Positions 1 through 7,549 of a stretch of 11,147 bases of DNA are shown in pieces. The notes under the pieces are model-generated. The model did no database searches and had not been told where the DNA came from. It saw nothing but the letters and a program-made list of their open reading frames with translations. The stretch lies in NCBI GenBank assembly GCA_910592005.1, contig CAJVPP010003634.1:1-11147 (forward strand), in the 5' to 3' direction. Source of the stretch: Funneliformis mosseae (Eukaryota > Glomeromycota > Glomeromycetes > Glomerales > Glomeraceae). Each line of letters begins with the position of its first letter. The stretch's first letter is position 1. Both the position numbers and the translations under genes were made by a program.

Positions 1-110
1 AGTTTCTCGCACGTTACTCCCTGTTATTAAGTCATAGTTGCCCTAAGTTCGACGGTTGAGCGTAGGGTTAACAATGGGTAGATTGCTAGGAAAATTAGGT
101 TCTGGGAATT
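1..110. other. GC-richer fragment truncated by window edge, unidentified
   Basis: The first ~105 bases contain several CpGs and far more G+C than the DNA that follows, with an abrupt change near position 105-120. On the minus strand one frame is open for about 31 codons before a TAA near position 28, and another reads ...NLPIVNPTLNRRT then a TAG. Neither has a recognised domain, and the sequence is cut by the window start. It could be the end of a gene, a decayed gene or the end of an interspersed repeat. I cannot assign it. Confidence 0.3.
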
Positions 111-654
111 TTTTAACAAAATTGAGATTTTTATTGCATTTTAATTTTTGATGTAATTAGATTAAAATGTATTAAGCTCTTAATTTTAGTCAAAAATTTC
201 TCAAAACCTGATTTTTCTAGAAACACTTTCATATAATATATACATAATTATTATGTATAAAAGATAAGAAAAAGACAGAATTATAGATATATAAAAATAC
301 GTAAATTAAGTATATTGTATACATAATTCATATATGCAAAATTAAGTATATTATATATATTTTATATATAATTTTATATAAATAATTTCTTGTAATATTA
401 TCAAATTTATAATTTATTAATATATAATTTAAAATTACTTTAATTTAAATTTATTTATTTTATTAAATAAAATATAATAACAATAATAAAATACAAATAT
501 TTTATAATAATAAAATACTATTTAATATAATAATAATATAAAATATAAAAAAGAATACAATAAATAATATTTAAAATATTAGTTAATAATATATAAATGA
601 AGTAATAATAACAATATTAGTAATAATATTTAAAAATATAAAAATAAAGTTAAT

Positions 655-755
655 AATATTAGTAATATATAAAATATTAAAAAAAATAGTAATATTAGTA
701 ATATATAAAATATTAAAAAAAAGATAGTAATATTAATAATATAAAAAATAAATAA
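655..755. repeat. Short tandem repeat, ~36-38 bp period
   Basis: AATATTAGTAATATATAAAA followed by TATTAAAAAAA begins at 655 and again at 691. A third, diverged and shortened copy starts near 729, giving about 2.7 copies with periods of 36 and 38 bp. The length difference falls in the A-run at the end of the unit, which suggests slippage. This is low-complexity sequence with no sign of function. Confidence 0.6.
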
Positions 756-820
756 ATATAATTAGTAGATCATTAGTAGTTAATAATATTAGAAAAATAA
801 TATTTAAAAATATACTTAAT

Positions 821-866
821 AAAAGGAGAGAAAAAAGAAAAAAAAAAGAAATGAAAAAAGAGAGAA
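821..866 (+). repeat. Homopurine tract
   Basis: Positions 821-851 are 31 uninterrupted A/G bases. After a single T, another 14 purines follow to 866. Long homopurine runs can adopt unusual structures, but nothing here shows use. It is noted as a low-complexity landmark. Confidence 0.7.
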
Positions 867-959
867 TGTAAAAAATTTTTTTTTTTAAAGTGCAGTAGTT
901 TTACAATATTTTTATTAAAATAAAAGCATTCTATCTAAATAGAATACATATTTAAAAAA

Positions 960-1340
960 ATCATGAAAATCTTATACAAACTAATCTATGACTAATCTAT
1001 AAAAGACTGATCTCATACTCCTCTGAAATTAAAATCTAACCTAAATTAAGTCTATCACTTTTAAGAAAATAAAGAAAAGAAACAGGATAGGGCTTGATCA
1101 TTATGGTACTAAAATTTGACTAATAGGATTCAAAGCAAACTATCGTAGTTATTGAGATAGATTGTGAATAATAAGAAGTATTAGAGGAAGAAAAAACATA
1201 ACCTATGAAAGATGTTAATTCTAATTTTAAGGTGAGTGTAATATTACAAGTTTTCTCTTTATTAGTCTGAATAGTATAATATTCTGTCCATATTTTTGGG
1301 GTAAGATTAAACATAAAGTGCATAAATAATGAAATAACTG
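960..1340. other. Moderately GC-richer patch with no assignable gene
   Basis: This patch is less AT-extreme than its surroundings. The minus strand carries a 67-codon ATG-initiated frame at 1120-1323, rich in S, T, Y and I, preceded on that strand by a possible acceptor (CTTACAG). No domain, codon pattern or partner exon supports it. It could be a lone exon or a chance frame; I lean towards chance. Confidence 0.35.
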
Positions 1341-2040
1341 TAAGAGACAGAAAGTGATTATTTAATTTGTTATGAATAAAGTTAAAAATGTATTCAGAGA
1401 TGATGCTTTTTATGAGAGCTAAAAAGGATTGATTGTTGTATTATAAGAGGTCTCAATATATCAGTTGTTTTATCTCAAAAATACTGGCATTGGTTATAGA
1501 TTTCAAATAATTTTTAGATTGTTAAACAATATCTTTCATTTCAAAGTGAATCATTGAACAAAGCTAAATATGATAAAAAAATTTATCAGATATAAATACT
1601 TTTTCTTGAAATTAAGTAATTAATATATAAAAATATATAATAAAAATCAATTTGCTTTCCTAAAAAAATTCTTACCCAGGTCTAAAAAATTTTTTAAAAA
1701 GAATTAGCAGTATAAAATAATTTACTTTTACTTATTTTCATTTTTTTCTTATTAATTTTTTATTTTATTTATATAACTATAACAATTTCTTTTTGTAGTC
1801 TAAATAATTTTTTATATTTATTTTGAAACTTTTTAAAATTCTTTAAATCACTTAATTTCAAATTTTTATTATTTGATTTAGCTGATTTAAAGATAAGAAA
1901 ATATTCTTTTTAACTAATATCATTAACTTCTTTGTAATTTTAATAAAACTTTTGAATTTGAGTAACAAATTTTTTAAAAGTAATATATTAAGTATAAGTA
2001 TAGATGAAGGATAAAATCTCTTAATAATAATCAAAAATTA
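1341..2040. other. AT-rich intergenic DNA, nothing recognised
   Basis: No open frame, repeat or structured element stands out on either strand. The sequence becomes more AT-rich after about 1560. Short T-runs and A-runs are frequent. Confidence 0.7.
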
Positions 2041-2500
2041 TATTAAAATTATAATAAGAGATATGATGAAATCCTTTTAATATAAATATTTATTTACTTT
2101 TTTTAAGATAAATCAAAATTAATTAATTTAAATCAATCTAAACTTAGATGAAACTATATTAAAATTATAATAAGAGATATGATAAAATCTTTTTATATGA
2201 ATATTTACTTACTTTTTTTAGAATAAATTAAAATTAATTAATTTAAATTTACCTTGAATAGTATTAATAGATCAGAAGTAAATTTATGAAGAAGAAATAT
2301 TTCTATTAATTATTTTTTTTAAAATTAAATAAAGATACTAAATTTACTTATTTTTTTTTTAGGATAAATCAAAATTTATTTAGTCTTGAATAAAAGATCT
2401 ATAAATCTATATATAAAAAGAAAAAAAAAAAATCAATAATTTTTTTTTAAAAAATAAACTAGTCTTTACTTATATTATAGAATAGATCAAAATTTTTCAA
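2041..2500. repeat. Decayed ~116-bp tandem repeat
   Basis: TATTAAAATTATAATAAGAG begins at 2041 and again at 2157, a period of 116 bp. Most of the unit matches between these two copies, including GATATGAT, the ACTTTTTTTA block and the AAATTAATTAATTTAAAT block. Further diverged copies of the TTTACTTA...GGATAAATCAAAATTTATT part can be seen near 2345 and again near 2467. The array appears old, with two good copies and about two eroded ones. No coding potential is visible. Confidence 0.6.
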
Positions 2501-3507
2501 TTAAATTTTAAATGAAATCAATGATTAAAAATGAATTTATAAGAAAAAATGTTAAAATTTTTTTTAAAAAATTAAAATTACTTAATTATTTCAACTTGAA
2601 TTGATTAAAGTAAATTTTATGAAAGAAAAAAAACTATTAAAATATAATTTTTTTAATAAAAAAAAAATACTAATATTTGTTATATCTTTTTATTATCACA
2701 GTTTTCAAAATTTTGTATACTATAGATCATCATAGATTATCAGATTATTAGATTATTAGTTTGTTTAACTAATTATACCTTCATTAAATTTATTCTATAT
2801 ATGTTTTATTATATCTTTATTTTTGTGTAAAAACTTCTTTATTTAATATAATTAAATATAATATTATAATATGCTATAAATGCTATAATTTTATATATTA
2901 TAGCTATAATCTAAATAAAAGTATGCAAGTATAATAAAATAGTGAAAACTAATAGAAAAATTATATTAAAAAAGTTCTATGCACATTTATAAGAAATTTT
3001 GAATAAAATATAACACTTTATATAAAAACTTTTATTTAAGAAAAGAAGAAGCTTTATTCTTATAATATTTATTTAAAAAGAAAATTCTCTTTTACTCTTT
3101 ATTCTATATGTAATAATATGTATCAAAATTTTCTGATCCAAAATCTATTACTTTTAAAATCTTTAATTTACTTAATTTTTATAACAAAATATTTGTTAAT
3201 TTGTTTATTATTAATTCTAATCTTTTTTATATAGAAAAATTTATTAATACTTAACTAAAAGAATTTATCAATTTTTAATCAAATGAATTTATCAAAGAAA
3301 AAATTATTTTTGATCAAAAATATCTATCAATTTTGCAAATAAAAGAATTTGCTAACTTTTAGCTAAGCATATAAAATAAAAAAATGTAAGAATAGCAAAT
3401 TTCATTTACTTTGATTATAAAAAAAAACAGATAAAAAATTATTATTTAGAAAATGACTTATGCATGTTAAAACTTTCTTAAAATAATTTTGTTATATCTT
3501 AACTATA
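2501..3507. other. AT-rich intergenic DNA, nothing recognised
   Basis: No credible open frame on either strand. There are short local duplications, such as AAAGAATTTATCAATTTTT near 3260-3300 and a GATTATTAGATTATTAG run near 2735-2760, at the level expected in sequence of this composition. Confidence 0.7.
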
Positions 3508-3679
3508 CAGTTAACTCTTAATATAGTAAACTCTTGATATAACGAATTTTTTGAACAAATATAATAAAAATACTCTTATTATAGCGAATTAGCCAATCAA
3601 ATCTCTTAAAATCTTCACTATAGCCTTATAGTGAAGTTGAGATCTAGGACATAGAGTTCATTATAATAAGAGTTGACTG
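3508..3679. mobile_element. Non-autonomous TA-flanked element (MITE), 172 bp
   Basis: The left end CAGTTAACTCTTAATATAG and the reverse complement of the right end, CAGTCAACTCTTATTATAA, match at 16 of 19 positions. The element is flanked on both sides by TA (3506-3507 and 3680-3681), the target duplication of Tc1/mariner/pogo-type transposons. Ends of the form CAGT...ACTG also fit the pogo/Tigger branch. It is too short to encode a transposase, so it would depend on one elsewhere. The inside contains further partial copies of the end motif (ACTCTTGATATAACGAA near 3531, ACTCTTATTATAGCGAA near 3572) and a perfect hairpin at 3613-3636. Confidence 0.75.
3613..3636. repeat. Perfect hairpin inside the MITE
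   Basis: CTTCACTATA at 3613-3622 is followed by a four-base loop GCCT and then TATAGTGAAG, its exact reverse complement, at 3627-3636. It lies near the right end of the 172-bp element and is probably part of that family's internal structure. Confidence 0.8.
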
Positions 3680-3681
3680 TA

Positions 3682-4011
3682 CTTTTAATATAGTTTTGAC
3701 AGTTTCAACTTTAATATTTTTGTTTAAATTAAGAAAAAAATCATTAACAAAATTATTTTCACATCATAGAACTTTACAAAGATACAAAAGAGGTAAAGTA
3801 ATGTTTGTTATTTTTATTTTTTAAAAAAAATTTAACAATTTTTTCTTATATTCATTTCTAATCTGTTATAAATATTTATGTTTTTGTTAAATTAAAAAAA
3901 ATAAATTCATTAATAAGTCTGTTTCATTTTTCTAAAACTTTAATAGATTCAAGAATTCTGATACTCACAAAAAAGGAAAATATTTTTTTTATTTATTTGT
4001 GTATATTAAGT
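3682..4011. other. AT-rich intergenic DNA, nothing recognised
   Basis: No open frame or repeat of note. T-runs and A-runs are frequent, and no promoter or terminator can be told apart from background at this composition. Confidence 0.7.
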
Positions 4012-4055
4012 AATTAAACTAGAAAAATAAAAAAAAAAAATTAAACTAGAAAAAT
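4012..4055. repeat. 17-bp perfect direct repeat around a poly(A) run
   Basis: AATTAAACTAGAAAAAT occurs at 4012-4028 and again at 4039-4055, separated only by A residues (4029-4038). This could be a 27-bp tandem duplication, or a target duplication left around a poly(A) remnant. The sequence cannot separate the two. Confidence 0.65.
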
Positions 4056-4086
4056 CATTGTTAATCCAAAACAGAAACAATGATTT
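4052..4086. repeat. 11-bp perfect inverted repeat
   Basis: AAATCATTGTT at 4052-4062 is the exact reverse complement of AACAATGATTT at 4076-4086, with a 13-base loop. Related AATCATTG or AAATCATCG strings recur near 4156 and 4301, so this may belong to the end structure of the candidate element at 4078-4309. Confidence 0.6.
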
Positions 4087-4309
4087 ATTGTAATCACAGA
4101 ATTTCACAAAAAATCACAAAATTTGATTCAAGTTTTGGCCTAATTTAGGATTTGCAATCATTGTAATTCCGGTAAAAACTAAATTTGACCAGAATTTACG
4201 AGTCGAAATGTTGGCCAACCTTGCTTAATTCCGGCCAAATTACAAAATTTCACAGAATTTACTTTTATCACACACAAAATTTACTTTATATCACCACAAA
4301 AAATCATCG
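4078..4309. mobile_element. Possible short inverted-repeat element
   Basis: The left end CAATGATTTATTGT and the reverse complement of the right end, CGATGATTTTTTGT, match at 12 of 14 positions. Behind both ends are repeated CACAGAATTT, CACAAAATTT and AAATTTCACA strings. The centre is GC-richer, with TTCCGG and GGCCAA motifs. No clear target duplication is visible, so the borders are uncertain. It could be a MITE or only a repeat-rich patch. Confidence 0.4.
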
Positions 4310-4401
4310 TCCCTGATCTTAACTAAAAAAGCCTATTAGCATCGACTCAATTATTAAGCGGGATACCTTGTGTAACATGTGGCTAATGGACTACCGTAAA
4401 C

Positions 4402-4650
4402 AGCTGACTAAAATACCCGGGTACAATACAAATTTCATAAAATTTTGCAAAATATTATTTTAAAAAAAAACTCTAACTTTACAATTATTTTCCTCTAAAA
4501 TTATACAAATAAATATGGTGATATTCAGAACATATTATTGGCATTATATTTTTTTAAAATTCTATATATTACTTTTTTTTTTGCGATTAACTTGTATAGT
4601 ACCCGGGTATAAATATGGGAGTATTATACTATGGGGGTACTTAGTCAGCT
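4402..4650. mobile_element. Non-autonomous inverted-repeat element, ~249 bp, with CCCGGG ends
   Basis: AGCTGACTAA at 4402 is matched in inverse at 4641-4650 (TTAGTCAGCT). The match can be extended outward (CCGTAAAC versus CGGTAAAG) and inward (ATACCC versus GTACCC), giving an end repeat of roughly 24 bp. Each end also carries TACCCGGGTA. The inside is AT-rich with no open frame. The exact border and target duplication are not resolved: if the flanking GTAAA pair belongs to the element it starts near 4394 and ends near 4659. It sits about 150 bp upstream of the broken gene. Confidence 0.65.
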
Positions 4651-4799
4651 CTTTACCGAGGAATATCTCACTTTTTGAGAAAATATCGTTCTAATTTTAG
4701 ATTGCCGATCTTTTTTTCAAAAAAACTTTTTTATTTGAATATTTCGGTAATTTATTATACTTGTATGATTAAAAAAAGTAGATTATTATATAGTTAAGC

Positions 4800-5006
4800 A
4801 TGTTCGGCTTATATAAATCAAAAAAAAAATTTGACGGAGGGTCTCGGAGGTCCTTTTTGCTGGTCCATGACCCATATGAAAGTCCTTCAAAACGTCTAGA
4901 ATCTTCTGATCGGCATTTTTATACCATAAATCAAATGATCGACGTAAAATCCGACTGATATATTGGGGTATTGAAAACGCGTCGCGTTATATTTTGTACT
5001 TGTCCA
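4800..5006 (+). pseudogene. 5' block of the broken gene (52-codon ATG frame, then read-through)
   Basis: An ATG at 4800 opens 52 codons, ending at TGA 4956-4958. The product starts MFGLYKSKKK and contains GGSRRSFLLVHDPYESPSKR and SSDRHFYTINQMIDVKSD; it is basic and serine-rich without a recognised domain. The same frame stays open for 16 more codons (YIGVLKTRRVIFCTCP) to a TAA at 5007. That suggests the TGA is a nonsense change, possibly CGA to TGA, rather than the natural end. It could instead be a small separate gene. GTAAAA at 4944 with TTTAG ending at 5019 could be an intron, but the joined frame meets a stop quickly. Confidence 0.45.
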
Positions 5007-5045
5007 TAAAGTCATTTAGCTTAACGGGTAATCTATATTTTGTAA

Positions 5046-5304
5046 CTTTGTTTCTTTACTCTTTTTATGTTACCTATGTTACCGGAAGAAGTCTCGCGAA
5101 AACTTCGATATTCTTATTGGGAAAGACCTTATATGGAATGGTCTTTAGTCACATGGGAACAATTTTTTCTCCAAAGAATGTCCCGATGCGTTGGAGTGGA
5201 AATCACATAAATCCTTAGGTTGTGAGTTAAAAGTGTTGGAAAAAAACATAGGACCTAAAACAAGAATAGTTCAGAAAGTGTTGGCGTTAAAGCGCGAATT
5301 AAAG
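5046..5304 (+). pseudogene. Exon block with a T-run frameshift
   Basis: The frame opens after a TAA at 5043 and has ATGs at 5067 and 5076. It reads LPEEVSRKLRYSYWERPYME, then WSLVTWEQFF up to a T6 run at 5163-5168. Dropping one T continues directly into SKECPDALEWKSHKSLGCEL and KVLEKNIGPKTRIVQKVLAL, ending KREL-K at 5304. A GTTAGT donor follows at 5305 in phase 0. The tryptophan- and charge-rich composition before and after the shift is clearly protein-like, which is why I place a frameshift rather than two genes. No known family is recognised. Confidence 0.65.
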
Positions 5305-5396
5305 GTTAGTATTTTTTACAAAATATTTAACGAGCGTAGTGAGTGTGCTACGCCCTTGGACGCGATCCTATGGGAAGAAGAGCGTTGAGACTGTGA
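5305..5396 (+). other. Probable intron with a GCGTAG/CTACGC hairpin
   Basis: GTTAGT at 5305 follows a long exon frame in phase 0, but no acceptor between 5305 and 5396 joins cleanly to the next block. The best ones (AG at 5380 or 5389) lead into a TGA at 5394. Before that, one frame reads on as SIFYKIFNERSECATPLDAI, and another after 5378 reads KSVETVNAFTSTT. Part of this stretch may therefore be exon. GCGTAG at 5334-5339 and CTACGC at 5348-5353 form a small hairpin. Confidence 0.4.
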
Positions 5397-5465
5397 ATGC
5401 TTTCACCTCTACAACGTGCACATCATCTTACTATTGAAGGTCTACTGATTTTGGAGAAGGAATCG
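5397..5465 (+). pseudogene. Exon block ending at a GTTATG donor
   Basis: From ATG 5397 the frame reads MLSPLQRAHHLTIEGLL then ILEKES to 5465. GTTATG follows, and an intron of 51 bp (5466-5516, ending TTATAG) joins in phase 0 to KSGKKQSNLQEK. A TGA sits immediately upstream at 5394, so the upstream join is broken or the true exon enters in another frame. Without splicing the same frame runs to a TAG at 5514-5516. Confidence 0.5.
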
Positions 5466-5516
5466 GTTATGTACCTTCCTTATGTTAAGTCATACATTCT
5501 TCTTTACATGTTATAG

Positions 5517-5898
5517 AAATCTGGGAAGAAGCAATCAAATTTACAGGAAAAGGTAAATCAACGCTTTTTTTCGTGTTTTTCAAATCTGTTCAAAATTCAT
5601 TAATTTCAAACTTTCTTAAATTAATTTGTCATTTATGAATCCTATTTTTTATAATGAAGGAAAGTCGAAAAGGATTTGTTTGGATAAAACGGAAGCTGTA
5701 AGTTTAATGATTTAATATTTAGAATTAGCATACCTGATGATCTAACATACTTTATGACAATAGTTTTGATACGATTGGTGTTGAGGATCCAATAATCAAA
5801 GGAATGTTTTTTCCCGTCGAACTAGAAGAAATGTACTCAACGAAAATCCAAAATTAAATACCGAATTTTACAAGCATCTCACAAAATATTATGACAAG
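5517..5898 (+). pseudogene. Three short exons with well-placed introns
   Basis: Exon 5517-5552 (KSGKKQSNLQEK) is followed by intron 5553-5659 (GTAAAT...AAG). Exon 5660-5697 (ESRKGFVWIKRKL) is followed by intron 5698-5763, the best in the window: GTAAGT donor, TCTAAC branch-like site near 5741, CAATAG acceptor, 66 bp. Exon 5764-5898 continues FDTIGVEDPIIKGM to a T6 run at 5807-5812. There one missing T restores SRRTRRNVLNENPKLNTEF and YKHLTKYYDK up to a GTTGGT donor at 5899. The phases agree at every junction, which is strong internal support that this was a spliced gene. Confidence 0.7.
5698..5763 (+). other. Spliceosomal intron, 66 bp
   Basis: GTAAGT at the 5' end, TCTAAC about 20 bases before the 3' end, and CAATAG at the acceptor. 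It splits codon CT|T and joins two frames that are otherwise incompatible, which makes it the most certain intron of the locus. Confidence 0.75.
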
Positions 5899-6018
5899 GT
5901 TGGTTGAAAAACATGCTGTAAATGTACTTTATGTCATTATTAACGTGTTTTGTACACTGGATTTTAAACAGCATAACAGTATGAATAACATGTTAATTTT
6001 ATCGTGTATTTTATTTAG

Positions 6019-6386
6019 GAAACATCGAATTCTCAATCCTTATGTACAGGATTATATCGCATCATTCTTTCTGAAAATTTTTGTTATGTTCTTTAAAGGT
6101 ATTTTTTTGTTTTTTTTTTTTTTTGTTTTTTTACGAATCGGAAAAGCCCAATAAATTTTTTTAATTTTAAAATTTTTTAGATATTTTATCAAGGAATAAA
6201 GCTATTTCTTGTTGGAGTTTCTTTGTAGAAGATTCTGAGATATCGTATGATGAAGTTATATTATCAAACTTGATAATGAAAGAAATATTACTTCTTTAAA
6301 ATGACCAATATCTGAAAAATAAGAAACTTCCTCGAAGATCGAGAACGAAAACCTTAGCAATGGAAGAATTATTGAAGAATAAATGA
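6019..6386 (+). pseudogene. Exons around the T-rich intron 6099-6180
   Basis: After the TTTAG acceptor at 6018 the frame reads ETSNSQSLCTGLYRIILSEN then FCYVL. The next codon is TAA at 6094; removing one T from the CTTT run at 6091-6094 restores a lysine codon and joins over intron 6099-6180 (GTATTT, long T tract, TTTTTTAG) to KDILSRNKAISCWSFFVEDS, EISYDEVILSNLIMKEILLL. A TAA at 6297 interrupts, then the same frame resumes NDQYLKNKKLPRRSRTKTLA, MEELLKNK and stops at TGA 6384. A competing frame through the first exon (KHRILNPYVQDYIASFF) joins DILS without a shift but conflicts with the upstream phase. Confidence 0.6.
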
Positions 6387-6429
6387 TATTCATTTATTTC
6401 ATCTTCGTAAATACTAATTTTTGACATTA

Positions 6430-6891
6430 GATCTTCCTGGACGCATTATATTAATTAATAATTTTCTTATAGCCGACGAATAATTCATAATAATATAATT
6501 ATTAATACATCGTATAAGAGAAACATCTATCAATGAAACAATGAACTAAACCTTCACGACAACAATCTATAAACACTTCGGACACATTAATTAATAATTT
6601 TGATATTTTAAAAACTCATTAAAGGTTAGTGTGAAAGAAAAATTCAAGTCATGGAAGAAGGGATGATAGTCTTACTTACATACTATTCTCTTTCATACTA
6701 TTATAGATGAGAAAACTGAAAAGAATGGGTGGGTTGACAGAATTGCCACAACCTATTCCTTAAGAAAAACAAATATAGATTATAATGAAAGCCCAAAGTT
6801 GAAAAGAAATTGTTCATTGAAGAACAAATATATGAAGAAAATATGGGCGTCAACATTGCGAAAAACATATACTCCCGGATTCTCCATTTAA
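6430..6891 (+). pseudogene. Strongly decayed 3' part of the broken gene
   Basis: Protein-like pieces lie mostly in one frame and are separated by stops: DLPGRIILINNFLIADE (6430-6480), HRIRETSINETMN then TFTTTIYKHFGHIN (6508-6591), NSLKVSVKEKFKSWKKG (6613-6663), and a 73-codon open stretch 6670-6888 containing DEKTEKNGWVDRIATTYS and KKIWASTLRKTYTPGFSI, ending at TAA 6889. Between the last two, MIVLLTYYS in another frame bridges the stops at 6664-6669, again pointing to one-base shifts. I infer this is the C-terminal part of the same gene from spacing and orientation, not from a known homologue. A separate decayed gene is possible. Confidence 0.45.
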
Positions 6892-7549
6892 TAATAATTA
6901 TTAAAATATGTTATAATATTTAAACCTATTGTTGTCTAGAAATATAATTGTTAATGATTCATAGTGACTCATATAATCCTGTTTAGAATCATCACTATAT
7001 AATATATTGCTTTCTTAACATTACTTGGAATTTTTATTTTTTAAATTTAATGTTTGAAATGAATAAAATTATATCAACATAAGTAAAAAAATTTGAAAGC
7101 TATTTTAAAATATTATTTGATTTAATTCCGTTTCTTGTAGTATTTGATTTTGAAAAAATTAGTTATTTTAAATTTTGATTTTTTCTTTTTTGTTTTGATT
7201 TTTATAATTTATTTTGTAGTATATTATTTATTACAATTTTACATTTTTTTTTTGAATTTTTTTATTTGCATTATAATTATTTATAAATTTTTAAAAAGAA
7301 ATCAAGATAATAATTATAAAAAATATAAAATAATCTTATTATTAGTGTTAGATTTAAAAAATGATTAAAATGTTTTATTTTTTTATTAGTTATAATAAAA
7401 AAAATTATTTTAAGAATATATTTAAATAATAATATCATTTATTTATAAATATTATTTTTATTATTTTAAAATAAACAATAATAATTTTTATTTATAATAT
7501 TTATAAATAAATATTATATTAAAAAATTGGTATTTTCTATTTGTATGTA
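6892..7549. other. AT-rich intergenic DNA downstream of the pseudogene
   Basis: No gene. A 74-codon frame at 7144-7368 is composed almost wholly of F, I, L, Y, N and K from T-rich sequence and is not credible. A long inverted repeat at 7437-7512 is listed separately. Polyadenylation-like A-rich strings are everywhere and cannot be assigned. Confidence 0.7.
7437..7512. repeat. 18-bp perfect inverted repeat
   Basis: ATTTATTTATAAATATTA at 7437-7454 is exactly the reverse complement of TAATATTTATAAATAAAT at 7495-7512, with a 40-base AT-rich loop. All bases are A or T, so chance is not negligible, but 18 perfect pairs is long. It may be a remnant of a small mobile element or a cruciform-prone site. 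Confidence 0.6.

Larger units (their letters stand above)
120..959. other. AT-rich intergenic DNA without genes
   Basis: This stretch is almost entirely A and T, with runs of TATA and ATT. It has no open frame of useful length on either strand. Two internal structures are listed separately: a ~36-bp tandem repeat at 655-755 and a homopurine tract at 821-851. A run of T flanked by A follows at about 870-888. Nothing else is visible. Confidence 0.8.
4800..6891 (+). pseudogene. Broken multi-exon gene, unknown protein family
   Basis: This is the only locus with sustained coding character. Real-looking protein blocks follow each other on the plus strand, separated by short GT..AG introns: 5466-5516, 5553-5659, 5698-5763, 5899-6018, 6099-6180, and one starting at 5305. 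Blocks include YWERPYMEWSLVTWEQFF, RKGFVWIKRKLFDTIGVEDP, TEFYKHLTKYYDK and DILSRNKAISCWSFFVEDSE. The frame is broken by stops at 4956, 5007, 5043, 5394 and 6297 and more after 6430, and by one-base shifts near 5163-5168, 5807-5812 and 6092-6094. I recognise no domain or catalytic motif. Many lesions argue for a pseudogene; the clustering of several shifts in T-runs leaves sequencing error as an alternative for those. The start at 4800 is the first ATG in the opening frame and could be wrong; later ATGs at 5067 and 5076 are options. Confidence 0.7.

Noticed and set aside
30..85. tRNA-like B box (GTTCGAC) near the left edge
   Set aside because: No cloverleaf can be folded around it and no matching A box lies at the right distance.
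1120..1323. 67-codon minus-strand frame
   Set aside because: It has an ATG and a possible acceptor upstream, but there is no recognised domain and no partner exon. Kept only as part of the GC-richer patch.
4994..5218. 74-codon frame starting with TTG
   Set aside because: It is an out-of-frame shadow of the exon block 5046-5304, starts at a non-ATG codon, and gives a phenylalanine-rich product without the composition of the real frame.
5191..5388. 65-codon frame as a stand-alone gene
   Set aside because: The first part is a true exon whose frame extends upstream of the TTG start. The last part reads through a GTTAGT donor into probable intron.
5891..6154. 87-codon frame as a gene
   Set aside because: It reads across intron 5899-6018 and into the T-rich intron after 6098. 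Only the middle overlaps exon, and that in a frame competing with the better-supported one.
6623..6705. Intron starting GTTAGT and ending TTATAG
   Set aside because: The sequence itself reads as protein (KVSVKEKFKSWKKG, then MIVLLTYYS after a shift), so damaged exon is the better reading.
7144..7368. 74-codon frame resembling a membrane protein
   Set aside because: The F, I, L and Y run comes from T-rich low-complexity DNA. It has no ATG start of quality, no flanking gene structure and no GC rise.
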